A stretch of 64,000 nt of DNA from Moraxella sp. (GCA_030530785.1 JAUMUJ010000004.1:25494-89493); one strand, 5' to 3'; shown: positions 19,529 through 28,342, counted from the first letter of the stretch. The notes: generated by a model not told the origin, from the sequence alone. Made by a program: numbers and translations.

Positions 19529-20383
19529 ATGCTAAGATTGGCGATTTTTGCGGACATTCATGGCAAATTTTTATTGCCCTTTAAATTGGTGAATTATTAC
19601 AAAACCCTGACAGAGCAAGCGATTGATGCCATTATCCAATGTGGCGACATGGGAGTATTTCCTGACAAAAACAACATGGATAAAGCGACATTAAGACACG
19701 CCAGACATGACAGAGATGAGTTGGGTTTTATGGATAATTTTGTCAAAATGGATAGTGACATTGCCAAATTTTTAAATACGCTCAATATCCCCATGTATGC
19801 CGTGCGTGGCAATCACGAAGACCATGATTTTTTGGATAATTTAGAAAATAACAGCGATAAAAATTTGCCTTATTTTCATATTGATTGTTATCAAAAAATT
19901 CGGGTATTAAAAACAGGCTTTCCACTCATATTAACCAATGACACCGACAGCATTAGCCTATTGGGCATTGGGCGAATTGGCGATAGAAAAGGGCGAGAGC
20001 ATAAAACGTTTATCCAAAACTATGAACGAGAACAATTAAAAAAGCTCTATAAAACCTTTGGCGACATAGATATTTTAATCACTCATGACAAACCAAGCGA
20101 AAGTATTCGTGGTTATGGTTCATTTGATGTGGCGGACGCATTGGATAATATTGCTTTTTGTTATCATTTTTATGGACATACGGGCGAGCCTTATCATGAA
20201 ACACTTGCTGATAATGGCATTACCCAATCGGTAAAAATCAAAGAGTTGGAATTTAATCAAAAAGGAAAATTAGAAACAGGATGTATGATAATTTTAGAAA
20301 AAGACAAGGATAATATCAGCATAGAAAGCGTACCATTATTTGATATTATTCATTTTGATAAAGAAAGTTGGCGGTATATATGA
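19529..20383 (+). CDS. Calcineurin-like metallophosphoesterase
   Basis: All conserved blocks of the metallophosphoesterase fold are visible in its 284 residues: FADIHG at the start, CGDMG near residue 37, RGNHED near residue 94, LITHDKP and FYGHTGEP in the C-terminal half. A two-metal hydrolase acting on a phosphoester or nucleotide is expected, but the substrate cannot be inferred. No signal peptide, so cytoplasmic. Translationally close to the aminotransferase gene. Confidence 0.8.
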   Translation: MLRLAIFADIHGKFLLPFKLVNYYKTLTEQAIDAIIQCGDMGVFPDKNNMDKATLRHARHDRDELGFMDNFVKMDSDIAKFLNTLNIPMYAVRGNHEDHDFLDNLENNSDKNLPYFHIDCYQKIRVLKTGFPLILTNDTDSISLLGIGRIGDRKGREHKTFIQNYEREQLKKLYKTFGDIDILITHDKPSESIRGYGSFDVADALDNIAFCYHFYGHTGEPYHETLADNGITQSVKIKELEFNQKGKLETGCMIILEKDKDNISIESVPLFDIIHFDKESWRYI

Positions 20384-20442
20384 TGATTTGCAATTTTTAT
20401 AAATTTTGGTAGTAGCCTAAAAGGTATGCCAAACTAGGTTTT

Positions 20443-20507
20443 CCGTTTGCCCTGAGCCTGCCTGCGGGCAGGACAACCGCTAGGTTTCCCAAGCTTACCA
20501 CGAACGG
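20443..20507. repeat. Dispersed-repeat-like inverted repeat element
   Basis: The element runs from CCGTTTGCCCTGAGC to the inverted end GCTTACCACGAACGG. Inside is a perfect 6-bp stem CCTGCC/GGCAGG with a TGCG loop. The ends resemble small intergenic repeats of the 'CGTTCG...GAGC' kind found in many bacterial genomes. No second copy was noticed in this window. Confidence 0.45.
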
Positions 20508-20555
20508 TTTTCTTTATAGCATGCTTTGAACCAAAAACAATTTTTTAAAAACCCC

Positions 20556-20583
20556 TTGACTTTTTATTTTTATGGCGTATCAT
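20556..20583 (+). promoter_or_regulatory. Promoter of the small-peptide unit
   Basis: TTGACT, a 16-bp spacer and TATCAT. It is followed by about 50 bp of leader with an AGGAG site before the 26-codon frame. Confidence 0.6.
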
Positions 20584-20641
20584 ATACGCATTCACGCACT
20601 TTGGTGCATTTCGTTCACCCAAACAGCAATAGGAGTAAAAG

Positions 20642-20722
20642 ATGTCTGTTTTTTACAATACCACTTGTAATCTAAAAAAGACCAACCGTTTTGACTGTTT
20701 GGGCAAAGTTTCTGTGATGTAA
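20642..20722 (+). CDS. Putative 26-residue peptide between a promoter and a terminator
   Basis: The frame starts at an ATG 7 bp after AGGAG, encodes 26 residues with two cysteines (MSVFYNTTC... then FDCLGKVSVM) and ends in TAA. A promoter lies upstream and a strong terminator about 28 bp downstream, so it forms a complete small transcription unit of about 200 nt. It may be a small protein, a leader peptide or part of a regulatory RNA. No known family was recognised. Confidence 0.45.
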   Translation: MSVFYNTTCNLKKTNRFDCLGKVSVM

Positions 20723-20749
20723 TTTTTATATACAGCCAAACACATAAAG

Positions 20750-20792
20750 ACGGTGGCAAGCCTATAATATATAAGGCTTTCACCGTTTTTTT
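20750..20792 (+). terminator. Rho-independent terminator of the small unit
   Basis: Long stem ACGGTG..AAGCCTATA pairing with TATAAGGCTT..CACCGT, followed by seven T residues. Confidence 0.8.
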
Positions 20793-21045
20793 GTCTAAAA
20801 TTTGCCCAAAAAATCGCCACGATTTGTCTTAAAAACTGATAAAATGCTTTATCAGTTTTGACGGTTTTCTTTTCCTAAGATTTTATCTTTTATTTATCAT
20901 TTTTATTTTTAAAAATGATTGGGGAAGTATTGTCTTTTTTAATTTATATTAGCTAAAAATTTAATAATTTTTGGTTGGGGGTTTTTATATCAAAAATTTG
21001 CTATTTTTATTATCCCCAAACCAACTCTAAAAGAGAAATGATGTT

Positions 21046-22260
21046 ATGAGTATCGGACTTATTTTAAATGAAAATGGCAAAAATGGCGTGCCTGTCAAAA
21101 TCTTTACCAAAGATGTGGAACAAAAGGCGTTAAATCAGCTCTACGCCATGAGTCAATTACAGTTTATCCACAGTCATATCGCTGTCATGCCTGACGTACA
21201 CGCAGGAAAAGGGGCGACTGTGGGGAGTGTGATTCCGACCAAATCGGCAATCATTCCGTCTGCGGTGGGCGTGGACATCGGCTGTGGCATGAATGCCCTG
21301 CGTCTGTCCATCAAAGCGGGGCAGTTGCCTGATAATCTAAAACCTGCCCGCCTTGCCATTGAAAAGCACGTGCCTGTGGGCTTTGAAAAACACAAGCAAA
21401 TCATGGCAAAAATGAGTACGCTTGACCCCTTAGCCATTCGTCTCAAAAAAATTACCGATAAGCACAAGGGCTTATTAAAAATGCTCAATAATTTTGACAG
21501 AACGTGGGCAAAACAGCTCGGCACGTTGGGCGGTGGCAACCATTTTATTGAGCTGTGTGTGGACGAAAATGATGATGTATGGATTATGCTACACTCTGGC
21601 TCTCGGGGGATTGGTTCGTGCATTGGTGAGTATTTTATCAGCCTTGCCAAAAAGGTAAATGAGACTTGTTTTGGTTATATTCCTGACCGTGAACTGTCCT
21701 ATTTGGCACAGGGTACGCCATTTTTTGAGGATTATATTGAGGCGGTAAGTTGGGCTCAGGACTATGCGATGGAAAATCGCCGTGAGATGATGCGTCTTAT
21801 TCTAAAGGCCTTACAAGGCAAAGATGCTCATTTTCCACGCTTTACCATCACCAAAGAGGCAATCAACTGTCATCATAATTATGTCAATGAAGAAGTACAT
21901 TTTAGTGAACAAGTGTACGTTACTCGCAAGGGGGCGATTAGTGCCTATGATGGCGAGCTTGGGATTATCCCCGGTTCTATGGGAGCAAAATCCTATATCG
22001 TGCGTGGGCGTGGCAACAGCGAGAGTTTTTGTAGCTGTTCGCATGGGGCAGGGCGTAGGCTTAGTCGTGGGCGAGCGGTGCGAGAATTTGGCGTACAAGA
22101 TTTAATCGCCCAAACGGACGGCATTGAATGTCGTAAAGACAAAGGCGTGCTGGACGAGATACCACAGGCGTATAAAGACATTGATGAGGTCATGGCAAAC
22201 CAAACCGACCTTGTGGAAGTGGTGCATACTTTAAAACAAGTGATGTGTATTAAGGGGTAG
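21046..22260 (+). CDS. rtcB: RNA-splicing ligase RtcB
   Basis: GTP- and Mn-dependent ligase joining 2',3'-cyclic phosphate or 3'-phosphate ends to 5'-OH RNA ends, used in RNA repair. The 404-residue length is that of the short bacterial RtcB. Visible motifs are MPDVHAGKGATVGSV near residue 48, GVDIGCGMNALR (metal ligands), GTLGGGNHFIEL near residue 160, LHSGSRGIG, and the guanylylation-site region SCSHGAGRRLSRGRA with its His near residue 327. No rtcA or rtcR is next to it. A 71-residue gene follows directly. Confidence 0.93.
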   Translation: MSIGLILNENGKNGVPVKIFTKDVEQKALNQLYAMSQLQFIHSHIAVMPDVHAGKGATVGSVIPTKSAIIPSAVGVDIGCGMNALRLSIKAGQLPDNLKPARLAIEKHVPVGFEKHKQIMAKMSTLDPLAIRLKKITDKHKGLLKMLNNFDRTWAKQLGTLGGGNHFIELCVDENDDVWIMLHSGSRGIGSCIGEYFISLAKKVNETCFGYIPDRELSYLAQGTPFFEDYIEAVSWAQDYAMENRREMMRLILKALQGKDAHFPRFTITKEAINCHHNYVNEEVHFSEQVYVTRKGAISAYDGELGIIPGSMGAKSYIVRGRGNSESFCSCSHGAGRRLSRGRAVREFGVQDLIAQTDGIECRKDKGVLDEIPQAYKDIDEVMANQTDLVEVVHTLKQVMCIKG

Positions 22261-22476
22261 ATGATGAAGACAAACAATCAAAAACAGCTCATTAAACTTG
22301 GCGAAAAACTGGCAAATAACCCGATGATTTGCCAACGCCCGCTCAAAACACGCAATCAGGTGGCGTTTAGCCCTTTGTTAAAAAAGGGCGGTGTCCACGA
22401 CAAAGACAATCCCAAATATCGCCATAAAAAAGAGCGTCGGGCGGTTAAATTGTGGTTGCAAAAATCGCATGAGTGA
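22261..22476 (+). CDS. Small basic hypothetical protein following rtcB
   Basis: The 71-residue frame starts immediately after the rtcB stop (ATGATG; either Met could be used) and is probably co-transcribed. It is rich in Lys, Arg and His, especially at the C-terminus (KYRHKKERRAVKLWL), with no hydrophobic segment. This composition would suit nucleic-acid binding, perhaps of RNA substrates, but no family was recognised. Confidence 0.6.
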   Translation: MMKTNNQKQLIKLGEKLANNPMICQRPLKTRNQVAFSPLLKKGGVHDKDNPKYRHKKERRAVKLWLQKSHE

Positions 22477-22554
22477 GTGGCATGAATGGATTGTTTTTTT
22501 GTTCAGTTATGTTGTAAAATTGAACAAATGCCCATTTTTTTTGAGGTAATGTTT

Positions 22555-23046
22555 ATGTGGTTAAGATGTTTTTTGAAACTGATGGCGGTTGTGGTATTGC
22601 AGGTTGCTGTGGCGGGCTATGCTCACAGTGCCACTTGCAATAAAACCTTAAAAGGCTGTCCGCCAGAATGTAAGATGATAATGAATCAAATTTATACCAA
22701 AATGAACGCCAAAAGCACCATTGATGGCGAAAAGGGTGTCAAACAGCGTTATTACGAGTTGCTTTTTGATGAGCATGGGTTATCAGCCAATAAGAAAACC
22801 AAAGACCCAAGATATGGTTCTTGGAACGGTCATGTAAAAAAATATAATGAAGTGAGAGGGGAGTTGGCGGTTCTGGTTAATCAGGCGTCATCTTCTAGAC
22901 AATGTAGGGTTTATGTTACTAAGGAAATGGAAAGTTGGGTTGCCAAAAGTGCTCCAACCCAAACCAATCGTCCGGAAGCCATTAAATCGGGTTATATCAC
23001 GCTTGATAAAATTGACCGATTAAAAAAATTAGGCAAATTAAAATAA
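22555..23046 (+). CDS. Probable secreted toxin with a polymorphic-toxin-like C-terminal domain
   Basis: Started at the ATG at 22555, which has a GAGG site 8 bp upstream, the protein has 163 residues. A Sec-type signal peptide runs from MWLRCFLKLM to about AHSA at residue 26. The mature part has cysteines in the CNKTLKGCPPEC segment and a later RQC, which could form disulphides. It also has ERYYELL-like and GSWNGHVKKYNEVRGEL segments reminiscent of polymorphic-toxin domains of the GSWxGH type. It is followed after 10 bp by two paralogous genes that look like immunity proteins. Toxin activity is inferred; the exact family and target are unknown. An upstream in-frame start at 22486 is less likely. 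Confidence 0.5.
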   Translation: MWLRCFLKLMAVVVLQVAVAGYAHSATCNKTLKGCPPECKMIMNQIYTKMNAKSTIDGEKGVKQRYYELLFDEHGLSANKKTKDPRYGSWNGHVKKYNEVRGELAVLVNQASSSRQCRVYVTKEMESWVAKSAPTQTNRPEAIKSGYITLDKIDRLKKLGKLK

Positions 23047-23056
23047 GGGTATAGCA

Positions 23057-23599
23057 ATGGCTGACAAACTTAATCTTGGAAATCAAAAAAACCTAATAGC
23101 ACGATTTGATAGCCTTAAAGATGATATTTTTGCAACTGAAACTATTTTGTGTTTGTTGATGGACTATTATGTTTACGGTGGTTTTGATAATTTTCGTGCC
23201 AAAAACACATTATCTGACATGAGTCAAAAAGATATTTATTGGTTCGCCTTAGAAAAAGCGGTAAAAATCGTCAATCAAGGCAGTATTTATGGCAAATGGT
23301 TAATTGGTAAAGAGCTGGTGCAGTATCATGGTTTTCTTAGTCAAGATAAGGCATTGGGTCATTTTTTGATAGAGTTTGCTGCCCATGAGGGCTGTTCTGA
23401 TGCTTGTGATTATATGGCACAGCAGTATCATCATTATGGTATGGAGAATAAACATATCGTCATTTATTGGCAAAATCGTGGCAATGATGGCAGAGCGGTT
23501 AATAAAATTGGTAAGCCTTTACCGCTATATATTGACGCTGATGATAGTGAAACTCTGGATGGTTCGGTATGGAAAACCATTTGTTTGCGTAGCGAATAA
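23057..23599 (+). CDS. Putative immunity protein 1 (Sel1-like helical repeat type)
   Basis: The 180-residue acidic to neutral protein has no signal peptide, so it is expected in the cytoplasm. It shares long segments with its downstream paralogue: YYVYGGF, LSDMSQKDIYWF, VNQGSIYGKWLIGKEL, DKALGHFLIEFAAHEGC and QYHH. The helical composition and spacing suggest Sel1-like repeats, frequent in immunity proteins. Its position directly after a secreted toxin-like gene supports that role, but no activity can be read from the sequence. Confidence 0.5.
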   Translation: MADKLNLGNQKNLIARFDSLKDDIFATETILCLLMDYYVYGGFDNFRAKNTLSDMSQKDIYWFALEKAVKIVNQGSIYGKWLIGKELVQYHGFLSQDKALGHFLIEFAAHEGCSDACDYMAQQYHHYGMENKHIVIYWQNRGNDGRAVNKIGKPLPLYIDADDSETLDGSVWKTICLRSE

Positions 23600-23614
23600 A
23601 TAAGGGAGTAATAT

Positions 23615-24205
23615 ATGATTGACAAAATGAATTTTAAAAATAAACAAGGTCTGATAGAGCAAATTGATGCCATTAAAGATGAGCTTTATGTCTGTGAAAT
23701 TAGCCTTGAATTGGTGTTAAATCATTATGTGTATGGGGGTTTTAATAACACCAATCGTAAAAGTACTTTACCTGACATGAGTCAGCAGGAGATTTATTGG
23801 TTTGTGCTAGAAAAACTGGTGGCAATGGTTAATCAAGGGAGCATTCATGCAAAATGGCTGATAGGCAGGGAGCTAATGCAAGGTTGGGGTTTTGTCATGC
23901 CTGACAAAGCATTGGGTCGTTTTTTGGTGGCATTTGCCGCCCATGAAGGTTGTTTTGATGCTTGTCATGATATGGCACGGCAGTATCATCATCTTAACTA
24001 TGGCGACCGTGATATCGTCATCTACTGGCAACATCGTGCTGACAGTGATGAAGCGGTGGGTGCGGTGGGCGAGCCATTGCCTTTATTTATTAAAAATGAT
24101 GATGCACCAGATGGTTCATTAAGGCGGTCGGTGCATTTATATAGTGAATTGTCAGGAGAGTGGGAGGGTTATGCTGATTTGCCTAAGCCCATTTGCCCTA
24201 ACTAA
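23615..24205 (+). CDS. Putative immunity protein 2, paralogue of the preceding gene
   Basis: The 196-residue protein is a tandem duplicate of the previous gene, sharing HYVYGGF, LPDMSQQEIYWF, VNQGSIHAKWLIGREL, DKALGRFLVAFAAHEGC and QYHH. It diverges at the C-terminus, where it is longer. Duplicated, diverging immunity genes behind one toxin are common in contact-dependent or secreted toxin loci, where extra copies can protect against toxin variants of competitors. It ends against the rnhB stop (convergent). Confidence 0.5.
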   Translation: MIDKMNFKNKQGLIEQIDAIKDELYVCEISLELVLNHYVYGGFNNTNRKSTLPDMSQQEIYWFVLEKLVAMVNQGSIHAKWLIGRELMQGWGFVMPDKALGRFLVAFAAHEGCFDACHDMARQYHHLNYGDRDIVIYWQHRADSDEAVGAVGEPLPLFIKNDDAPDGSLRRSVHLYSELSGEWEGYADLPKPICPN

Positions 24206-24934
24206 TCAGCCACCTGTCAATATCGTCCGCATGGGATTAAAGCTCTTGCGATGTTCGGGCAGTATCCCATGTTCATAAATGGCGGTGGTATGGGCTTTAC
24301 TGGCATAGCCCTTGTGCTTGTCCAGTCCATAATCAGGATAAATGTTGGCGTAATCGCTCATGGCGTTATCACGGTGGACTTTGGCAAGGATGCTGGCACA
24401 AGCGATGGACGTATGAATGCCATCGCCCTTGATGAGCGTGTGAATGCACGGCTGAAAGTTGGCAAATTCATCAGACAAGGTGGGCATGGCATTGCCATCT
24501 ATAAAAATGCTTAAATCATCATGAGAGCTGATGTGGTTGAGTTGGATTAACCGCTCAATCGCCAGTCTCATGCCCAATAATGTCGCTTGATAAATATCAA
24601 TCTCATCAATCACAAAAGCAGGCACGTCTATGATGGCATGACTTTGGCAGGTGTGTTTGATGGGGTCAAATAACGCATTTCGCTTTTTTTCGGACAATTT
24701 TTTGCTGTCATTGATAAGGGAGATGGGTGTATTTGCCAAATCAATTTGCCCAAACTCGCCCGTCAAATCATTATCTAAAATTACCGCCCCCACCGTCATT
24801 TGCCCAAACAACGCCCCCCGCCCCACTTCATCAATGCCGATGGTGATGGTACGTGATGTGGGTTCATGATTTTTATGGGCGACAACGGTGCAAGCGTGGG
24901 CGTGTGTGTTTTGGGTATGGGCTTTTATGGTCAT
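24206..24934 (-). CDS. rnhB: Ribonuclease HII
   Basis: Removes ribonucleotides misincorporated in DNA. The 242-residue protein carries the signature GIDEVGRGALFG near residue 33, with the catalytic Asp-Glu pair. Further conserved Asp residues lie in LINDSKKLSEKKR and FIDGN, and an AKVHRD segment near residue 190. The first 28 residues extend beyond the usual start and are His-rich, so the true start may be internal. It overlaps mnmC by 4 bp. Confidence 0.93.
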   Translation of the reverse strand: MTIKAHTQNTHAHACTVVAHKNHEPTSRTITIGIDEVGRGALFGQMTVGAVILDNDLTGEFGQIDLANTPISLINDSKKLSEKKRNALFDPIKHTCQSHAIIDVPAFVIDEIDIYQATLLGMRLAIERLIQLNHISSHDDLSIFIDGNAMPTLSDEFANFQPCIHTLIKGDGIHTSIACASILAKVHRDNAMSDYANIYPDYGLDKHKGYASKAHTTAIYEHGILPEHRKSFNPMRTILTGG

Positions 24935-26805
24935 CGGTTTTGGTCAATGGGGGTTTGTAATCGTGGGCGGTTTGGGTTTAGTTTGTCCAATAACACATCG
25001 CAGATGGGCAATGGCTCATCAAAAATCAGTCCTGCCAAAATCTCACCACAAATCGGAGCAAAACTAAACCCCTTTGACCCCATGCCATAGACGGCATAAA
25101 GATTACGGTCAGTCTTGCCCACAAGGGGGTGATAATCAGGCGTTTGGGCTCGTATGCTTGCTCGTCCGTGTAAGTCCTTGATATTGATGTTTAACTCATC
25201 GGCAAGGTGTGGCAGGCTTTGGCGAAGTTTGGTTAGATTAAATTCATGCTCATCATCACGCACTGATATGTCGGTGTCATTACGCACAAAACTTGCCCCC
25301 ATTAAAAAAGTGGGCGTGTCGTCTTTATCAAAGGTGGCACAATAGCCGTCATATTTTATCGGGGTGGTAAGTTTGGCTTTTAATTCATTGGAAATTTTCC
25401 CAATATCAAGCCATGAGACTTGCCCACGAATTTTTCTGGGGTTAAATAACTCATCGTTTAACAAATAACTTTCAAAGCCTGCACAAATGACCACGATGTC
25501 AGCAGATAATTGGCTGTCGTCATCCTTTACTGCCCATTGGTCATTATCTTGTGTGATGTGTTTGGCATGAAACTGTTTAAAATGAATTAAGGGGTTTGAT
25601 AAAATAAAATCCGCCAAATGATGCGTATCAATCAGCCCCGCTTTTGGTGTGTGGGTGTTGATGATTTGATTATTAAAATCAGCATTGTCCGAATTAAAAT
25701 TTTCATTAAAAATGGCAATCAGTTCATCAGGGTAGCTGTTTACCAAATGGGCAAGTTTATCATGCGATTTTTTGGTGGGTAATAAAAAATCCATCACTCC
25801 TGTTTGGCTAAATATTTCATTATTTGCCAATTGATTTAACGCTTTATAAATCCGCTCTGCATATAAAAAACTGACGGTGGGCAGATGATTGGGAGCGTCT
25901 GATAATTGGGTGAGTTTGGGGGCGAACAGGGCTTTTGGGTTGCCCGATGCTCCTGCCATCGGGGCGGTTTTATCGGTGAGTGTAACGGTCATGCCACGAT
26001 GTGCCAAAGCATGAGCGACAAACAGCCCTGATACGCCCGCTCCGATGACGATGGCTGTTTTTGGGGCAGGCTTGACTGTGGTGTTGCCGTCAAATTTGGC
26101 GGTTATCATCTCACGCTTACGCCCAAAGCCTTTGATTTTTTGCACGTTCATGCCGATGTTTTGTAATGCTCGTCTGACCGCACCGCTACTGGTAAAGGTG
26201 GCAAGGGTGGCATTAGGTTTGGATAAGCGTTTGATTTGGCAAAAAATCTCATCTGACCAAAGCTGGCTGTTTTTGGTGGGAGCGAAGCCGTCCAAAAACC
26301 ATGCGTCTGCTTGTCCTTGTTTGGTGTGCATGAGTGCAAAGCTGTCGCCTGCGTCCCCAAGCCACAAATCAAGGCAAATATGACCAAAATACAAGCGATG
26401 ACAGCCCGCCAAGGCAAGTGGATAATTATCCAGTAAGCCTGTGATAAACGGGGTGGTATGCTCATCTTGCCATATGGATAGGGCGGTGGCTAGGTCGGCA
26501 TGGGAGAGCGGGTATTTTTCTGTACTGACAAAGTATAGGCGAGCGGACGGTGGGGCGACTTGTTGCCAAAGCAGACACGTTGCCAAAAAATTTAGCCCCG
26601 TGCCAAAGCCTGTCTCCATGATGACAAAATGCTCATGTTTGCCAAGATTGGCAAAGCGGTGGGGCAGGTCATTGCCTTGCAAAAAGACATAATTGGTCTC
26701 ATCAAACCCCCCTGCTTTGGAAAAATACACATCGCCAAACTGCTCGGACACGGGTGTGATGTTGCCCAAGTTGTCTTTTTGCCATGTGATGTTGGCGTGT
26801 TGCAT
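24931..26805 (-). CDS. mnmC: Bifunctional tRNA wobble-uridine modification enzyme MnmC
   Basis: Carries out the last two steps of 5-methylaminomethyl-2-thiouridine formation in tRNA. Residues 1-240 are the SAM-dependent methyltransferase (ETGFGTGLNFLA motif; WFLDGFAPTKN). The FAD-dependent oxidoreductase begins near residue 250 with IVIGAGVSGLFVAHALA and ends with YGMGSKGFSFAP. The 624-residue length fits the fused bifunctional form. It is coupled to rnhB downstream and directly abuts the upstream membrane-anchored coiled-coil gene. Confidence 0.95.
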   Translation of the reverse strand: MQHANITWQKDNLGNITPVSEQFGDVYFSKAGGFDETNYVFLQGNDLPHRFANLGKHEHFVIMETGFGTGLNFLATCLLWQQVAPPSARLYFVSTEKYPLSHADLATALSIWQDEHTTPFITGLLDNYPLALAGCHRLYFGHICLDLWLGDAGDSFALMHTKQGQADAWFLDGFAPTKNSQLWSDEIFCQIKRLSKPNATLATFTSSGAVRRALQNIGMNVQKIKGFGRKREMITAKFDGNTTVKPAPKTAIVIGAGVSGLFVAHALAHRGMTVTLTDKTAPMAGASGNPKALFAPKLTQLSDAPNHLPTVSFLYAERIYKALNQLANNEIFSQTGVMDFLLPTKKSHDKLAHLVNSYPDELIAIFNENFNSDNADFNNQIINTHTPKAGLIDTHHLADFILSNPLIHFKQFHAKHITQDNDQWAVKDDDSQLSADIVVICAGFESYLLNDELFNPRKIRGQVSWLDIGKISNELKAKLTTPIKYDGYCATFDKDDTPTFLMGASFVRNDTDISVRDDEHEFNLTKLRQSLPHLADELNINIKDLHGRASIRAQTPDYHPLVGKTDRNLYAVYGMGSKGFSFAPICGEILAGLIFDEPLPICDVLLDKLNPNRPRLQTPIDQNR

Positions 26806-27308
26806 TACCAGTCCGATTTTTTCTTGTTAAACACAAACCACGACCCAAAAATGCCCAAAAACAGCGACACCAAAGCAGTCAATGCCCCGTATAAATACAG
26901 CTGTCCGCTACGTTCATTAACCAGTACATTGACTTGTGTGGTCAGCTCTGCCACCCTGCTTTCTAGCTCGGCATTTTTGGTTAAAAGTTCAGTATTGGCA
27001 CGAGACAGCTCGCTTTCTTTGGGATTTTGTAGCTCGGCAAGCGTTGGAGCGTTAGGGTCGTGGGGGTTGGCAGGCGGGGGTGGTGCGTCCGATGGGGTGT
27101 GGGTTTCGCCCGCTTCGCCCGCTTCGCCTGTTTGGTCGCTGTCGCTGTTGTCATCTGTTGTTTGGGGGGCAGATGGTGTGGCAGGAGCGTCATCGGCACG
27201 TTGGGGTGCGGTCGTGGTTTCGCTGGTGGTCTGTGGCATGGTGGTAGGCTGTGCCACTGCCCCTGTGCTGATGGACAGCAATAAAACAGTCATTAAAAAC
27301 TTATTCAT
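26805..27308 (-). CDS. Secreted/anchored coiled-coil protein with C-terminal membrane segment
   Basis: Started at 27308 (MNKFLMTVLLLSIS) the protein has 167 residues. It comprises a signal peptide ending near AVAQ, a low-complexity Thr/Ala/Asp/Pro-rich stretch to about residue 85, a coiled-coil-like region (SRANTELLTKNAELESRVAEL), and a C-terminal membrane helix followed by a Lys-rich tail. The topology resembles SH3-anchor proteins, but no SH3 domain is visible. An upstream frame to 27449 overlaps the YciI-like gene and is less likely to be used. Function unknown. Confidence 0.6.
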   Translation of the reverse strand: MNKFLMTVLLLSISTGAVAQPTTMPQTTSETTTAPQRADDAPATPSAPQTTDDNSDSDQTGEAGEAGETHTPSDAPPPPANPHDPNAPTLAELQNPKESELSRANTELLTKNAELESRVAELTTQVNVLVNERSGQLYLYGALTALVSLFLGIFGSWFVFNKKKSDW

Positions 27309-27609
27309 GACCGTCCGCCTTAGGCAACACTTGCACAAAAGGGCGAATGTCCACATGGCTATATACACCACCATGCAGATATGGCTCGTCATTTGCCCAG
27401 CTTCTGGCTTCGCTGATGTCGCCAAAGTGAGCGATGATAAGACTGCCACTCATGGCAGGTTCGCCGTGATTTATGGGAGTAGGGCCTGCGATGACAAGGC
27501 GGTTTTGGGCATGTAGGGCGGTCAGTCGCTCTAAATGAGCAGGGCGAAGTTCGGCACGTTTGGCGGTACTGTCAGCGGTATCATGACCGATAATGGCAAA
27601 TAATGGCAT
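27301..27609 (-). CDS. YciI family protein
   Basis: The 102-residue protein matches the small YciI-like ferredoxin-fold family: an N-terminal FAIIGHD strand, R-x-HLERL near residue 25, AGPTPI..., SLIIAHFGDISEARSWANDEPY and HVDIRPF. Family members are poorly characterised; a conserved His-Asp pair suggests possible catalysis. It overlaps the following gene by 8 bp and lies downstream of yciB, a common pairing in proteobacteria. Confidence 0.8.
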   Translation of the reverse strand: MPLFAIIGHDTADSTAKRAELRPAHLERLTALHAQNRLVIAGPTPINHGEPAMSGSLIIAHFGDISEARSWANDEPYLHGGVYSHVDIRPFVQVLPKADGHE

Positions 27610-27664
27610 GGGTTTTTCCTAAGTTAATTTAAAAAAAAATGGTGTGATGACTTGGGTTAAAAAG

Positions 27665-28291
27665 TTATTTTTTAACAGCCGTTTCGTCTAATTTAAAATG
27701 CTTACGCAGGACGACAAACATACCCACCATAAAGCTCATCATCACAATGATGTCGCCAAAGGCGGTAAACTCACCCCAATATTCGCCCCCCATAAACACA
27801 AAGGCAAAAAAGGCGTGCAATCCCGCCATTAAGGCAAACAATCCCACCCACGCTAGGTTAAATTTTACCCAAGCCTTATCGCTCAGCACCAAAATATGCC
27901 CAAAGGCTTTACGCATGATGGGCTTGTTGTCCTTGATAAAAAAGGGCGAGATGAGTATCCCCAACGCAAAAGCTAGGTTAATCAGCACTGCTTTTAGGCG
28001 GATATAATAGTCATCGCTCAAAGCAAGGGTCAATCCGCCAAAGACGATGGTCATTAGTAGCACAAGCCATTGTTGTTTGTCTAGGCGAAATTTTTGGCTG
28101 ATAAATAAATAACCATAAACCAGCGTGGTGGCAAGCACCAACCCAAGCGTCCCCACAAGGATGTGATTATTATCCACACCGCCCGACAGTCCAAAAATGG
28201 TCAGCAGGGGGTGGTTTGTGTCTGTTTTTTCGGTGGTTTTGTATAAGACATAAAAAATAATAATCGGAATAAAATCAAATAAGGACTTCAT
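27665..28291 (-). CDS. yciB: Inner-membrane septation protein A family (YciB/IspZ)
   Basis: Multi-spanning inner-membrane protein linked to cell-envelope synthesis and septation. Started at MKSLFDFIPIIIFYVLYK (28291) it has 208 residues and about five to six hydrophobic helices, with the conserved FNLAWVGLFALMAGLHAFFAF region in the second half. The frame upstream to 28351 lacks family character. Probably co-transcribed with the YciI gene. Confidence 0.85.
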   Translation of the reverse strand: MKSLFDFIPIIIFYVLYKTTEKTDTNHPLLTIFGLSGGVDNNHILVGTLGLVLATTLVYGYLFISQKFRLDKQQWLVLLMTIVFGGLTLALSDDYYIRLKAVLINLAFALGILISPFFIKDNKPIMRKAFGHILVLSDKAWVKFNLAWVGLFALMAGLHAFFAFVFMGGEYWGEFTAFGDIIVMMSFMVGMFVVLRKHFKLDETAVKK

Positions 28292-28342
28292 GGGTTTGGC
28301 AAAATTTAAAAAGGTATAGTTTAAATGAAAATGAGTAAAAAT

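Larger units (their letters stand above)
20384..21045. other. Non-coding stretch before rtcB holding a repeat-like element and a small transcription unit
   Basis: This 660-bp gap holds an imperfect inverted-repeat element (20443-20507), a promoter (20556-20583), a 26-codon frame (20642-20722) and a terminator (20750-20792). The remaining 250 bp up to rtcB is very AT-rich and should contain the rtcB promoter. Confidence 0.6.
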
